Made by a program: the position numbers and the translations under genes | The notes under the pieces: generated by a model | Database searches by the model: none | What the model was told of the DNA's origin: nothing | Seen by the model: the letters and a program-made list of their open reading frames with translations, nothing else | NCBI RefSeq assembly: GCF_030345095.1 | Contig: NZ_CP128360.1 | Span: forward strand, 4,712,001-4,776,000 | Reading direction: 5' to 3' | Source: Solwaraspora sp. WMMA2056 | Lineage (GTDB): Bacteria; Actinomycetota; Actinomycetes; Mycobacteriales; Micromonosporaceae | DNA length: 64,000 nt | Shown: positions 53,364 to 64,000 of the stretch, piece after piece | Layout of the letters: every line of letters begins with the position of its first letter | How positions within the stretch are numbered: the first letter of the stretch is position 1

Positions 53364-53712
53364 CCGCCACCGCCCGCTCCCGGACACGTCGCCGCCGCCA
53401 GGGCACCCGCACGCCGCGCCCCGGCCGTGTCTTCGGTCACCTCCGGCCGTTCCGGGATGCGAATCCGGTCGCCATGCCGTTTGCTTGAGTACGGGCGACG
53501 ACGCGCACCGCAGCGCGAGCCCACCACCACCGGCCGATCGGCCACCCCTACCGCACCTCGTCGGCCGAACGGCCGGCGCCCCTTCGCGCGTACCCGCAGC
53601 AGACACCGCCGCACCAGCAACACCACGCCCCAGTAACACCCGGAGCACCTCCCGCCCCTGCCGCCGCCGGTGCCGGCGCCCGCACCACCTCGTATGGATG
53701 GAGAAGATTGCG
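53364..53712. other. Intergenic region without a supported gene
   Basis: 349 bp between the DMT transporter and the glucosyltransferase. The frame of the glucosyltransferase remains open upstream to 53485, but no start there has a ribosome site and the encoded Pro/Arg-rich sequence is unlike the family. I see no tRNA or strong hairpin. It presumably contains the promoter of the glucosyltransferase-glgB operon. Confidence 0.5.
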
Positions 53713-55122
53713 ATGACCCTGCGGATCGGCGACCAGCTCGCCAACGCACTGGTCACCCAGGACGGTCCGTGCCGTCCGGTCCCGACGTCACGCCCGCACC
53801 CGCCGACCGGCGTCGGCGGCGACTCCGCCGACGGTCGCCGCCGCATCCTGATGCTGTCCTGGGAGTACCCGCCGGTACTGGTCGGCGGCCTCGGCCGACA
53901 CGTCCACGCCCTCTCCGTCGCCCTCGCCAACGCCGGCCACGAGGTCACCGTCGTCACCCGCCACGCCCCCGGCGCACCCCTGGAGGAATACGCCGACGGC
54001 GTCCGCATCATCCGCGCCGCCGAGGACCCACCCCTGTTCCCCCTGGCCACCCCCAGCCTCCTCGCCTGGACCATGGCCTTCAACCACACCCTCACCCGCG
54101 CCGCCCTACGCGCCACCCAGTCCGCCGAATACGACGTCATCCACGCCCACGACTGGCTCGTCACCCACACCGCCATCACCCTCAAGGAACACCTCGACAT
54201 CCCCCTCGTCGCCACCATCCACGCCACCGAAGCCGGCCGCCACCAGGGCTGGCTCCCCGACGAGATGAACAAGTCAATCCACTCCATCGAGCACTGGCTC
54301 AGCCACGAGGCCGGCCGGGTGATCACCTGCTCCGGCTACATGCGCGACGAGGTGATCGACCTCTTCGGTGCCCGCGCCGACCGGGTCGACGTGGTGGCCA
54401 ACGGGGTCGACACCCGACGCTGGCAGGTCCCGGCCGACGCCGTCGCCCACGCCCGCGCGCGCTTCGCCGGCGACGGCCCGCTGGTGTCGTTCGTCGGCCG
54501 GCTGGTCTACGAAAAGGGCGTGCAGCACCTGATCGCCGCCCTGCCCCGGCTGCGCCAACGCCACCCCGGGCTACGTCTGGTCATCGCCGGCGACGGCCCG
54601 TACCGGGGCGAACTGGAAGCCGACATCGACCGGCTCGGTCTGCGTGACGCGGTCACGCTGCCCGGCTTCCTCGGTGGCACCGACCTGCCGGCGCTGATGG
54701 CGGCCTCGGACTGCTTCGCGGTGCCCAGCATCTACGAACCGTTCGGCATGGTCGCGTTGGAGGGTGCCGCCGCCGGCGCGCCGCTGGCGGTCGCGGCCAC
54801 CGGCGGCCTCGCCGAGATCGTCGAGCCCGGCATCACCGGGATGACGTTCCAGCCCAAGGACACCGACGGGCTGGTCTCGGCGGTCGACGCCCTGCTGGCT
54901 GATCCGGACCTCGCCCGGCAGGTCGCCCGGCGGGCCCGGCGAATGGTCACCGACCAGTACGGGTGGGCGGCCATCGCGTACCGCACCGCCGCCACCTACG
55001 CCGCCGCCATCGCCCAGGCATCGGCGTTCGCCACGGAACGGGCAGCCTCTCGGATGGCGCAGGGTCGGGCCACTATCGTCATCCCGGACGGAAACCTCCT
55101 CGCTGGCGCGGGGAGCAGGTGA
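53713..55122 (+). CDS. GT4 glucosyltransferase, Rv3032-like (glycogen synthase family)
   Basis: A 469-aa GT4 enzyme. After a 40-residue Pro-rich N-terminal extension, the core starts [20 protein letters not shown], the signature of the mycobacterial Rv3032/GlgA-like group. Nucleotide-sugar site: [20 protein letters not shown] and the C-terminal [20 protein letters not shown] with the catalytic Glu pair region. It should add alpha-1,4-glucose units, for glycogen or for a methylglucose-type polysaccharide. ATG 53713 is chosen for the GGAGAAG site. It overlaps glgB by four bases (GTGA), so elongation and branching enzymes are made together. Confidence 0.9.
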   Translation: MTLRIGDQLANALVTQDGPCRPVPTSRPHPPTGVGGDSADGRRRILMLSWEYPPVLVGGLGRHVHALSVALANAGHEVTVVTRHAPGAPLEEYADGVRIIRAAEDPPLFPLATPSLLAWTMAFNHTLTRAALRATQSAEYDVIHAHDWLVTHTAITLKEHLDIPLVATIHATEAGRHQGWLPDEMNKSIHSIEHWLSHEAGRVITCSGYMRDEVIDLFGARADRVDVVANGVDTRRWQVPADAVAHARARFAGDGPLVSFVGRLVYEKGVQHLIAALPRLRQRHPGLRLVIAGDGPYRGELEADIDRLGLRDAVTLPGFLGGTDLPALMAASDCFAVPSIYEPFGMVALEGAAAGAPLAVAATGGLAEIVEPGITGMTFQPKDTDGLVSAVDALLADPDLARQVARRARRMVTDQYGWAAIAYRTAATYAAAIAQASAFATERAASRMAQGRATIVIPDGNLLAGAGSR

Positions 55123-57038
55123 CCCCTACCCGGGAGGCCCCGCTGACCGAGACGATCGGCGACTTCGACCTGTATCTGTTCGCCGAAGGCCGCCACGAGC
55201 AGCTGTGGCGGATGCTCGGCGCCCACCCGCGACCCGGCGGATGCCGGTTCGCGGTGTGGGCGCCGAACGCCCGCCGGGTCCGCGTGATCGGTGACGGACC
55301 CGGCTGGGGTCCGTACGAAGGACAGGAACTGGAACGGCTCGGCTCCGGTGGCGTCTGGGCCGGCTTCGTGCCCGGCGTCGTCGCCGGGCAGCGGTACAAG
55401 TACCGCGTCCAGGGTGCGGACGGTTCCTGGTCCGACCGGGCGGACCCGATGGCCGCCGCCACCGAGGTGCCGCCCCGGACGGCCTCGGTGGTGTACGAGT
55501 CGGGTTACGTCTGGCAGGACGCCGACTGGCTGGCCGCCCGCCGCAGCGACCACCACGCCCGCCCGATGGCGATCTACGAAGTGCACCTGGGGTCGTGGCG
55601 ACCGGGGCTCAGCTACCGGCAACTGGCCGATCAGCTGGTGGACCACGTCACCGACCTGGGCTTCACCCATGTGGAGTTCATGCCGGTGATGGAGCACCCG
55701 TTCGGCGGCTCCTGGGGCTACCAGGTGACCGGCTACTACGCCCCCACCTCCCGGTTCGGCGCGCCCGACGAGTTCCGGCACCTGGTGGACCGGTTGCACG
55801 GCGCGGGGATCGGGGTGCTGCTGGACTGGGTGCCGGCGCACTTCCCGCGTGATGCCTGGGCTTTGGCCCGGTTCGACGGTACCGCGCTGTACGAACACCC
55901 CGACCCCCGCCGGGGCGAGCATCCGGACTGGGGCAGCCTGATCTTCGACTACGGTCGCCGGGAGGTGCGCAACTTCCTCGTGGCCAACGCGCTGTACTGG
56001 TTGGAGGAGTTCCACATCGACGGGCTGCGGGTCGACGCGGTAGCGTCGATGCTGTATCTGGACTACTCCCGTGGCCCGGGTCAGTGGCTGCCCAACCACT
56101 CCGGCGGAAACTCCCACACGGAGGCGATCGAGCTGCTTCAGGAGCTCAACGCCACCGCGTACCGGTTGCACCCGGGCATCGTCATGATCGCCGAGGAGTC
56201 CACCGCCTGGCCCGGCGTGACCCGCCCGACCGACACCGGCGGCCTCGGTTTCGGACTCAAGTGGAACATGGGCTGGATGCACGACACGTTGAGCTACCTG
56301 GCGCGGGACCCGGTGCACCGCAGTCACCACCACGACGAGGTGACCTGGCCGGCGGCGTACGCGCACACCGAGCAGTTCCTGCTGCCGATCAGTCACGACG
56401 AGGTGGTGCACGGCAAGGGCTCGCTGACCGCGAAACTGCCCGGTGACCGGTGGCAGCGGCTGGCCGGCCTGCGCGGCCTGCTGGCCTACATGTGGGCATT
56501 CCCGGGCAAGCAGCTGCTCTTCATGGGCTGCGAGCTCGCCGACGAGCAGGAGTGGAGCGAGCAGCGCGGCCTGGACTGGTCGCTGGCCCACGACCCCGGT
56601 GTCGGTGGGGTGCAGCACCTGCTGCGGGATCTGAACGCGGCCTACCGGGACTGCCCGGCGCTGTGGGAGCAGGACACGGTGCCGGCGGGATTCCGTTGGA
56701 TCGACCACACCGACCGGGACGCCAACACGATCTCGTTCCTGCGCTACGACGCCAACGGCGGTGTGCTGGCGTGCGTGGTCAACTTCTCCGGGGCGGCGCG
56801 CCACCAGCACCGGATCGGACTGCCGGTGCCGGGCCGGTGGCGGGAGGTCGTCAACACCGACGCCGACTGTTACGGCGGATCGAACGTCGGCAACTGCGGT
56901 GCCGTCACGGCGGACGGTCCTGCGCTGGCCGGCCAGCCGGTCAGCGCCACCGTCGCGGTCGGACCGTTCGCGGCGGTCTGGCTACGCCCGGAACCGGCAC
57001 CCTCGACGGTGCCGGTCGACGCCGACGCCCCGGACTGA
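55119..57038 (+). CDS. glgB: 1,4-alpha-glucan branching enzyme GlgB
   Basis: A 639-aa GH13 enzyme that makes alpha-1,6 branches. An N-terminal CBM48 ([20 protein letters not shown]) precedes the barrel with [38 protein letters not shown] (nucleophile Asp306), [12 protein letters not shown] (acid/base Glu359) and [16 protein letters not shown]-terminal all-beta domain follows. It starts at GTG 55119 inside the stop region of the glucosyltransferase gene. With gpgS nearby it could serve a glucosylglycerate-primed glucan rather than only storage glycogen (inference). Confidence 0.95.
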   Translation: MTPTREAPLTETIGDFDLYLFAEGRHEQLWRMLGAHPRPGGCRFAVWAPNARRVRVIGDGPGWGPYEGQELERLGSGGVWAGFVPGVVAGQRYKYRVQGADGSWSDRADPMAAATEVPPRTASVVYESGYVWQDADWLAARRSDHHARPMAIYEVHLGSWRPGLSYRQLADQLVDHVTDLGFTHVEFMPVMEHPFGGSWGYQVTGYYAPTSRFGAPDEFRHLVDRLHGAGIGVLLDWVPAHFPRDAWALARFDGTALYEHPDPRRGEHPDWGSLIFDYGRREVRNFLVANALYWLEEFHIDGLRVDAVASMLYLDYSRGPGQWLPNHSGGNSHTEAIELLQELNATAYRLHPGIVMIAEESTAWPGVTRPTDTGGLGFGLKWNMGWMHDTLSYLARDPVHRSHHHDEVTWPAAYAHTEQFLLPISHDEVVHGKGSLTAKLPGDRWQRLAGLRGLLAYMWAFPGKQLLFMGCELADEQEWSEQRGLDWSLAHDPGVGGVQHLLRDLNAAYRDCPALWEQDTVPAGFRWIDHTDRDANTISFLRYDANGGVLACVVNFSGAARHQHRIGLPVPGRWREVVNTDADCYGGSNVGNCGAVTADGPALAGQPVSATVAVGPFAAVWLRPEPAPSTVPVDADAPD

Positions 57039-57040
57039 AA

Positions 57041-57103
57041 CGCGACGTGCCGCTGCGGCGGCCGCCCCGATCCGGGGGTCGGCCACCGCAGCGGCACGTC
57101 GCG
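57041..57103. terminator. Bidirectional terminator, 18-bp perfect stem
   Basis: CGCGACGTGCCGCTGCGG at 57041-57058 is exactly complementary to 57086-57103, with a 27-nt loop, between the convergent glgB and gltA genes. Confidence 0.75.
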
Positions 57104-57117
57104 GTACGGCAGACCGC

Positions 57118-58401
<1,284 letters not shown>

Positions 58402-58564
58402 ATGGTCCCTCGCTTCGCCGGCAGATCTTCGTCGAGTGCCTCACTTTTTACCGTAATCGTGCGGCGTGGCGCTGCCACAGGGACAGGGCGAGGGTGAGGG
58501 ATGCGTCACCCGATCAAGTGGCGCATCCCACGCGAAGTCGGGCAAACCACAGGACTTGGTACGG

Positions 58565-60679
58565 TCACCAGCGTCGGACGAGCTGCGTACCGCCGCCGAC
58601 GACCTCGAACAGCTCGAGCCGGTTGTCGCCGGCGCGCAGCAGCGATTCATCCTCCAGCAGCACCGCGAAGCGGCGCCCTTTCGCGTCGGGGGCCAGCGCC
58701 GGCACCACGGTGGCGATCTCGCCGTTGACCGCGACCGCGAGCGGTGCGCCGGTCGGCACGGTGGCGGGCAGTTCGCCGTACGCCAGCATCGGCAGCTCGC
58801 CGCTGGCCGGGTCGACGCCGCTGAAGTCGTCGGCGTTGAGAACCTCCGCCCGTACCCCGTCGTCGGTGACCGGTTGGTCACCGACCGACCGGCCGACCAG
58901 CTCCGGCAGCATCGGCGCCGGCAACGGCGGCCCCCCGCGCCCGGTGAGCAACGCGTCGAAGGTCGCCGGCCCCGGCACCGTCACCGGCTGGCCAGGTACG
59001 TCGCGGAACTCCTTGTCCGCCCGCTGCCGGGGCGGGCACCCGCCGCAGATACCGTCGACGTCGAAGGGCAGCGTGATGCCGGCGTGTGCGGCGATGGTCG
59101 GCAGCAGGTCCACGTGTTCCCAGTTGCGGTCGTCCACCCGGCCGCTGCGCTGACCCGGCTCCTTGACGAACGTGGGCACCCAGAGCACCTCGGCCGGTGC
59201 GGCCTCGACCGCGCCCATGCCACGCCCCTGCGCCCCCTGGGTGAAGCTCACCCCGTGGTCGGCGGTGACGACCAGCAACGCGTCGTCGTAGCGGCCGCTG
59301 GAGCGCAGCGCGTCGAGGGTCTGACCGATCAGCCCGTCGGTGTAGCCGAGCTGGGCGAGGTGACGTTGCCGGGCCAGTTGCACCCAGCCGGCACCCTCGT
59401 TCGGAAAGTCACCGGGGGCCTCGTAGCGCACCCCGGACGGCAGGTAGTTCCACGGCGCGTGCGGCATCAGCAGGTGCAGAAAGTGCAGCGTCGGACCGTC
59501 GTCGGGCCGGGACAGCCTGTCGATGAACTGGGCGAACCGGGCCGGCTGGTGGTCGTTGAGGGTGTGGAACCGAAACTTCGGGTCGCTCGGTACGGCCTCG
59601 TCGGCGGTGCTCGCCGGCCCGGTCAGCCCCGCGTCACGGGCCGTCGGCTCCCGGAAGCTGGCGGTCGGATCGTCATGGTTGTCCACCGGCGCGAGGATCT
59701 GGCCCAGCAACTGCCCGGTCTCCCGCAGCAGCACCGGCAGGGTGTCCGTCGCGGTCTGGTCGGTGGCGGGGCACACCTGCGGCGCGCAGAGCTCGGTGAT
59801 GCTCTCCTGCGCCTTGATGTCGTATGTGCCGCCCAGAGCGCTGAACAGGTTGTCGGGGTGCTGGGAGTAGTGCGGCGCCACCTCGTGCTGCGGGTACCGA
59901 CCACTGAGCATCGCCGGCAACGCGTACGGCGTCCAACCGCCGACCGCGGTGGAGTTGCGGTACCAGGTCGATCCGCCCGCCAGCTCCGCGAAATGCGGGA
60001 AGCGCTGCGCGTCGACGCGCCCGTCCGGGCCGAGCAGCGACACCAGCGGCAGCTCGTCGAGGACCAGGACCACCACCGGGGGATGTGGCTCACCGGTGGC
60101 GGCCCCCGGCCCGGAGCTTTCCTGGCCGCTGGCGAGCACGACCGCAGACGCCGGCGAGGCGAACACGAACAACGACACGAACACGATCGGACCGACCGAC
60201 GCCAGCCGCAGCAACTGGCCGACTCCGCTCCAGCGGCGGTACGCCCACACGCCACCCAGCGCGACCGCCGCGGCGAGACCCAGCAGCAGCGCACCGCGCA
60301 GCGGTGACACCTGCTTGCCGATCTGTACGGCGAACGCGGTCAGCAGCAGTCCGAGGGTCACCAGGTGCGCGACGCGGCGCGCCTGCGGGCCCGCCAACCC
60401 GGCCGCCAGCCCTGGCAGCCAGCACACCAGTGGCGGCACGACCGTGTAGAAGGCCACCAGCAGCAGGATCTCGACCGTCCCGGCCCCGTGGAACAGGAAG
60501 AAGTCGGGGCTGCGACCGACGACGTCGAGCAGTGGTTGCGCGACGACCAGTCCGCAGAGCGCGACGATCTCCAGCAGCCGCCGAAGCTCCCCGCCGGACC
60601 GGGCATCTGCCCCGACCGGCGGGTCGGCCGGCGGGTCGCCAGTCACCGGGCTGGCCGGCTTCGGGTCGGCGTCAGCCAC
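58565..60679 (-). CDS. Membrane sulfatase/phosphatase-fold enzyme
   Basis: A 704-aa protein. The first 200 residues hold five hydrophobic segments (VEILLLVAFYTVVPPLVCWL, LVTLGLLLTAFAVQI, ALLLGLAAAVALGG, GPIVFVSLFVFASPASAVVL), then an extracytoplasmic alkaline-phosphatase-superfamily domain: VVVLVLDELPLVSLLG (metal Asp), YRNSTAVGGWTPYALPAM, LLMPHAPWNYLPSGV and VVTADHGVSFTQGAQG (metal His). This is the layout of membrane sulfatases and phosphoglycerol or phosphoethanolamine transferases. The nucleophile Thr/Ser is probably in the YRNST segment. It overlaps the methyltransferase gene by 8 bp. Confidence 0.85.
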   Translation of the reverse strand: MADADPKPASPVTGDPPADPPVGADARSGGELRRLLEIVALCGLVVAQPLLDVVGRSPDFFLFHGAGTVEILLLVAFYTVVPPLVCWLPGLAAGLAGPQARRVAHLVTLGLLLTAFAVQIGKQVSPLRGALLLGLAAAVALGGVWAYRRWSGVGQLLRLASVGPIVFVSLFVFASPASAVVLASGQESSGPGAATGEPHPPVVVLVLDELPLVSLLGPDGRVDAQRFPHFAELAGGSTWYRNSTAVGGWTPYALPAMLSGRYPQHEVAPHYSQHPDNLFSALGGTYDIKAQESITELCAPQVCPATDQTATDTLPVLLRETGQLLGQILAPVDNHDDPTASFREPTARDAGLTGPASTADEAVPSDPKFRFHTLNDHQPARFAQFIDRLSRPDDGPTLHFLHLLMPHAPWNYLPSGVRYEAPGDFPNEGAGWVQLARQRHLAQLGYTDGLIGQTLDALRSSGRYDDALLVVTADHGVSFTQGAQGRGMGAVEAAPAEVLWVPTFVKEPGQRSGRVDDRNWEHVDLLPTIAAHAGITLPFDVDGICGGCPPRQRADKEFRDVPGQPVTVPGPATFDALLTGRGGPPLPAPMLPELVGRSVGDQPVTDDGVRAEVLNADDFSGVDPASGELPMLAYGELPATVPTGAPLAVAVNGEIATVVPALAPDAKGRRFAVLLEDESLLRAGDNRLELFEVVGGGTQLVRRW

Positions 60680-62114
60680 GGACCACCCCGGCGTACAGGG
60701 TCCGCGTCCCGGACGGGAGCTCCTCCCGTCGGGTGATCTCGTAGCGGTCGGCCAACAGGCGTTCGAACTCGGCGCGGTGGTAGTCGGGGAACAGCCCGGC
60801 CGGCTTGTTGGCGAGCAACTGCTGAGCCATCGGGTCGTCCGGATGCACGAACTCGATGATCAGCTGGCCGGGGCGGCCCTGGCCGGGCAGCATGGCGGTC
60901 AGCCAGTCGAGGACCCGGGGCAACGGCACGTTGCGTCCGATCGCCAGATGGTGCACGACGGCCAACGCCAGCACGGTGTCCGCCCTGGCCCGGGCGAGGA
61001 ACGGGGCACGCTCGTCGCCGGCCCATCCCCCGCCGGGTGAGGGATCGGCGAGATCCATCAGGATCGGCAGGATGCGGCGCTCCCCCTCGCCGCGCAGCCG
61101 ACGGTAGAGGTCGTCGACGACCGCCGGATCGCTCTCCACAGCGACCACGTAGTCGGCGTGCTTCGCCGCTACCCGCGAATAGGTGCCGTCATTGGCGCCG
61201 AGATCGAAGACCGTCGCGGGCCGCCGGTTGGCCAGCTCCGCATCGACGAAGGCCGTCTTGACGGTCCGGTCGTCGTCGGAGTACGTGCAGGTCTGCTGGT
61301 AGTTGACCCAGTGGCTGCGCGGTGGTGCCCAGTCCAGGCGGTCGACCAACCGGGCGACCGCGCGGACCGTGGCCTGCACGAGTTCGGTGGAGAAACCCGC
61401 GTCGCGGATCTCCTCGCGGACCTGGCCGGTGGCGGTGCCGGCGTGCCGGGCCTGGATGGCGTCATGCAGGTGCACGTGCTTGAACACCCCGGCGCGCCAC
61501 CGTCGCGCACCGCCGAACAACCGGCGCATCTGACCGGGCTCAATGCCGTCGATGCGGGCCCGCAGCAACGGCTGGAAGTCCAGCCCGAGGTGGGCCTGGA
61601 GCATCAACGGGTAGAGCATGGTCTGGCAGAACTGCCGGTACCCGGCCCACGGTTCGCCGGCGGCACCGGGTTGGAACGAGCCCACGTCGATGAAGACCGG
61701 ACCCGCGCCACGCCACTGCAGGTTGTACGCCGACCCGTCGGTCATGGTCACCCCGTCGGCGAGCGCCGCCTGCAGGATCTCCAGGTGCAGGCGGGCGGCG
61801 TCGCGCAGCATCGCGAACGACCACTCGTACGGGTAGGACACGAACGGCACCCGCTCGTGGCGCAGCACCGTCGTCCACCGACCGGCGGCCTCCGGGGGCA
61901 CCTCGTCCGCCTCGGCGGTTTCGGTGCCGATCACCGTGCCGGCGGCGAGTAGCGGCGGCAGGAAGGTGCTGGCGGCGACCGCCGACCAGTCCTTCGCGGC
62001 CTGCGGACCCAGCCCCCGCAGGACCCGGTCGCCGGCGTAGAAGACCTGGTTCCCGGGATCCCGGAAGGATCCGGGCTCGTCGTGTGACGTCGAGGTCGTC
62101 GGTTCGGAGATCAT
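60672..62114 (-). CDS. Class I SAM-dependent methyltransferase with N-terminal extra domain
   Basis: A 480-aa protein. The C-terminal part has a clear SAM motif, TVFDLGANDGTYSRVAAKHA, and VLALAVVHHLAIGRNVPLPR, typical of class I methyltransferases. The N-terminal 250 residues (VFYAGDRVLRGLGPQAAKDW, MTDGSAYNLQWRGAGPVFID, MLYPLMLQAHLGLDFQPLLR) form a separate conserved domain found in proteins acting on nodulation-type or polysaccharide substrates. ATG 62114 is the start. It lies between the 50-aa membrane peptide and the sulfatase-fold enzyme in one operon, suggesting modification of a surface glycan or lipid (inference). Confidence 0.85.
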   Translation of the reverse strand: MISEPTTSTSHDEPGSFRDPGNQVFYAGDRVLRGLGPQAAKDWSAVAASTFLPPLLAAGTVIGTETAEADEVPPEAAGRWTTVLRHERVPFVSYPYEWSFAMLRDAARLHLEILQAALADGVTMTDGSAYNLQWRGAGPVFIDVGSFQPGAAGEPWAGYRQFCQTMLYPLMLQAHLGLDFQPLLRARIDGIEPGQMRRLFGGARRWRAGVFKHVHLHDAIQARHAGTATGQVREEIRDAGFSTELVQATVRAVARLVDRLDWAPPRSHWVNYQQTCTYSDDDRTVKTAFVDAELANRRPATVFDLGANDGTYSRVAAKHADYVVAVESDPAVVDDLYRRLRGEGERRILPILMDLADPSPGGGWAGDERAPFLARARADTVLALAVVHHLAIGRNVPLPRVLDWLTAMLPGQGRPGQLIIEFVHPDDPMAQQLLANKPAGLFPDYHRAEFERLLADRYEITRREELPSGTRTLYAGVVRG

Positions 62115-62127
62115 CGAGTGGTGCCGC

Positions 62128-62280
62128 TCAGTCCTTCTTGGCGGGCTGCTTGCGGAACCGGCTGACCAGGCGGCGCCAGTAGAGCTTCGTCGCGACGACC
62201 ATCCCGGCCGCACCGGCGACCACCGCTTGAACGATCAAGCTGCCGGATCCGGCGTCAAGGTATGCCAATACGTCAGTCAT
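62128..62280 (-). CDS. Small membrane protein of the methyltransferase-sulfatase operon
   Basis: A 50-aa protein: TDVLAYLDAGSGSLIVQAVV, a membrane helix AAGMVVATKLYW, and a basic tail RRLVSRFRKQPAKKD. A strong GGGAGGT site lies 8 bases before ATG 62280. The YLDAGSGSLIVQ motif looks conserved rather than random. It precedes the methyltransferase by 13 bp, so it is probably a small partner of that enzyme or of the sulfatase-fold protein. Confidence 0.75.
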   Translation of the reverse strand: MTDVLAYLDAGSGSLIVQAVVAGAAGMVVATKLYWRRLVSRFRKQPAKKD

Positions 62281-62597
62281 GCCGGCCACCTCCCAACTGT
62301 CGAGTCTCGTGCCGTACAGGGTGGGCGATCGACCACCGACGGGCCGAGCCGGCGTCATCGTTGGTTCGCCGGCCCGCCACCTGGCGGACAACTGCCGTCC
62401 ACCACCCTACGCCGCCCGTCTCACCCACACCGACAGCCCCACGCACCACGCGGCCCGTGGTGGCCGCACCCCTCGGCAACGTTGTCGCATTTCACAGCCT
62501 TTCACCGGGGTTCACCCCGCTGGTAACCCTGCCCGGGGCACGGTCGCCCGCTTGGGTAACAGTTCGACAACGGCAGGTGAAGGCGCGCCGCCGACGC
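62281..62597. other. Intergenic region without a supported gene
   Basis: 317 bp between the HelR-like gene end and the small membrane protein gene. It contains three TTCAC repeats around 62490-62515 and a small hairpin CGGGG-TTCA-CCCCG at 62506-62519. It must contain the promoter of the leftward small-protein operon. Confidence 0.55.
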
Positions 62598-64000
62598 CTA
62601 CTCGTCACCGGTGCGCAGCACCATCGGCAGCGTTCCGGGGTAGAGCACGCCGAGCCGGGCCGTCGCCCTGGTCAGGGCGACGTACAGGTCGTTTCGTCCC
62701 CGTGCCGACTCGGCGAGGATCGCGCCCGGATCCACCAGGATCACCGAGTCGAACTCCAGACCTTTCGCCTGTGCCACGGTCAGCACCACCACCGGCGCGG
62801 CCAGATCCGGTTGTTCCCCGAACGCGACCTCGCCGGCCCCTGCCGCCCGGACCGCCTCGCCGAGCGGCCCGGCACCACCGGCGGGCACGATCACCCCCAA
62901 CCGGCCGGACCCGACCTGGGGCAGTTCCCGGCGGACCAGCTCGACCAGCCGATCCGCCAGCTCCTGCGGCCCGGACACCTGCTCCCACCACGGGTCGACG
63001 CCGGACTCCCGGACGGCCTGCGGGACGCTGACGTCGGGATCGATCGCGGCGAGCACCCGGGCGGCGACCGCGAGGATCTCGGCCGGCGTGCGGTAGCTGA
63101 CGGTCAACTGCGCCAACCGCCACCGGTCGGCCACGTACGGCTCCAGAATGTCCGACCAGGCGGCGGCACCGCCGAGGAAGCCGGTCTGCGCCACGTCCCC
63201 GACGATCGTCATCGACCGGCTCGGGCAGCGACGCATCAACAGCCGCCACGCCATCGCCGACAGTTCCTGCGCCTCGTCGACCACGACATGGCCGAAGGTC
63301 CAGCGACGATCGGCGGCGGCCCGCTCGGCGGCGGTCCGCCGGTCGCCCGCCACCTGGCGGGTCGCCAGCGACTCGGCGTCGAGCAGGTCCGTCGCGGCCA
63401 GGATCTCGGGTTCGGCCTCGTCCTCCACGTCGATCGACTCCGACCCGCGCAGCACCTCCAGGGCACCTTCGGCGTACTCCAGACGGGCGCGACGACGCAG
63501 TTCGGCCGCCGTCCGTGCGTCGCTGTCGTCCTCACCCAGCAGTTCGGCGGCCTCGTCGAGCAGCGGCACGTCCGCCGGGGTCCAGCCGCCACCGGGTGGG
63601 CGCGCCAGCAGCGCCCGGCCGGCGGCGTCGAGATGCGGCGCGGCGGCGGCGAGCCGCTCCTCGGAGGCGTACAGGTCGGTCAGCAGCCGCTGCGGGGTCA
63701 GCACCGGCCAGAACCGGTCCAGGGCCGACCGCAGCGCGGGGTCCGTCCGCAACTCCCGGCGGATCTCGGCGAGATCAGCTTCGGCGAGCACCTGCGGGTC
63801 GCCGGGCGCGTCGTCGCCACCGAGTGGATCGTCGGCGTACGGATCGACGCCGATCTCCTCGGCGATCTGGCTGGCCAGGGCGTGCACGATCTCGGTGTCG
63901 AACAGTGGGCGGGCCAGGTTGTGCAGTCGCCCGGCCCGCCGGACGTTGTCCCGGGCCGTCTGGCAGATCTGCGGGGTCAGCCGGAGCTGGTGACCGTCCA
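62598..64000 (-). CDS. HelR/HelD-like RNA polymerase recycling helicase, 5' end missing
   Basis: The frame runs off the right edge, so the N-terminal coiled coil and Walker A are outside the window. The visible 467 residues have the superfamily I helicase motifs II (FGHVVVDEAQELSAMAW), III (TIVGDVAQTGFLGGAAAW), IV (LAQLTVSYRTPAEILAVAAR), V (VLTVAQAKGLEFDSVILVDP) and VI (NDLYVALTRATARLGVLY). This combination, with an acidic helical insert, fits the HelD/HelR branch that removes stalled or rifamycin-bound RNA polymerase rather than UvrD DNA helicases. The upstream control region is not available in this window. Confidence 0.88.
   Translation of the reverse strand, partial: DGHQLRLTPQICQTARDNVRRAGRLHNLARPLFDTEIVHALASQIAEEIGVDPYADDPLGGDDAPGDPQVLAEADLAEIRRELRTDPALRSALDRFWPVLTPQRLLTDLYASEERLAAAAPHLDAAGRALLARPPGGGWTPADVPLLDEAAELLGEDDSDARTAAELRRRARLEYAEGALEVLRGSESIDVEDEAEPEILAATDLLDAESLATRQVAGDRRTAAERAAADRRWTFGHVVVDEAQELSAMAWRLLMRRCPSRSMTIVGDVAQTGFLGGAAAWSDILEPYVADRWRLAQLTVSYRTPAEILAVAARVLAAIDPDVSVPQAVRESGVDPWWEQVSGPQELADRLVELVRRELPQVGSGRLGVIVPAGGAGPLGEAVRAAGAGEVAFGEQPDLAAPVVVLTVAQAKGLEFDSVILVDPGAILAESARGRNDLYVALTRATARLGVLYPGTLPMVLRTGDE

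Noticed and set aside
53440-53475. tRNA-like stretch (GATGCGAATCCGG)
   Set aside because: No acceptor stem or other tRNA arms can be drawn around it.
53364-53712. N-terminal extension or small gene before the glucosyltransferase
   Set aside because: The open frame lacks a usable start and the encoded Arg/Pro-rich sequence is unlike the family.
54996-56810. 600-residue open frame opposite glgB
   Set aside because: Shadow of glgB, which carries all GH13 catalytic motifs.

Overview
The window is 64 kb of very GC-rich DNA with dense, mostly GTG/ATG-started genes and short intergenic gaps. Mycothiol synthesis (mshC), a second SecA (SecA2), glucosyl-3-phosphoglycerate synthase, GAF-ANTAR and SigB/F-type regulators, actinobacterial families such as SCO1664 and DUF3090, and secreted chitin/cellulose and protein-degrading enzymes together indicate a filamentous actinobacterium, most probably a Micromonosporaceae member (inference from gene content, not tested by search). 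I see no phage, insertion sequence, integrase, CRISPR, rRNA or tRNA. It reads as ordinary chromosome.

Layout. 1-5.4 kb: two-component system (kinase cut by the left edge) followed by a MacB-like ABC exporter. 5.4-9.3 kb: HAD hydrolase, lipoprotein zinc peptidase, PAC2 protein, O-methyltransferase. 9.4-11.6 kb: GntR regulator and a secreted AA10 polysaccharide monooxygenase. 11.6-17.2 kb: leftward block with phosphatase, DUF3090, SCO1664 and mshC, plus uppP and an F420-type oxidoreductase. 17.4-21.6 kb: aldo/keto reductase, DUF5703, M20 peptidase, hemerythrin-like protein. 21.7-24.4 kb: LysR regulator and streptogrisin-like secreted protease. 24.5-28 kb: DUF3140, ClpC-like unfoldase, NYN protein.

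28.2-32.7 kb: a tight four-gene operon built around an EccC-like triple ATPase. 32.7-34.3 kb: a facing two-gene operon with a three-repeat Gly/Asp/His peptide translationally coupled to a JmjC oxygenase. These two are the most novel-looking parts of the window. 34.4-38.3 kb: LacI regulator, operator and GH3 glycosidase. 38.4-44.3 kb: DUF2267, DksA-like, orphan winged-helix regulator, AEC transporter, and a divergent LVIVD/DUF305 pair sharing a perfect CRP-type palindrome. 44.4-51.5 kb: GAF-ANTAR, SecA2, GpgS, a sigma factor fused to a STAS domain, and a Vms1-like release-factor-fold protein. 51.7-58.4 kb: membrane protein, DMT transporter, Rv3032-like glucosyltransferase coupled to glgB, citrate synthase. 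58.5-64 kb: operon of a 50-aa membrane peptide, methyltransferase and membrane sulfatase-fold enzyme, then a HelR-like helicase cut by the right edge.

Themes: extracellular polymer degradation (LPMO, S1 protease, GH3), alpha-glucan synthesis (GpgS, GT4, GlgB), envelope functions (UppP, SecA2, sulfatase-fold enzyme, MacB-type exporter) and redox physiology (mycothiol, F420). Most convergent gene pairs are separated by perfect GC-rich hairpins that probably act as two-way terminators.
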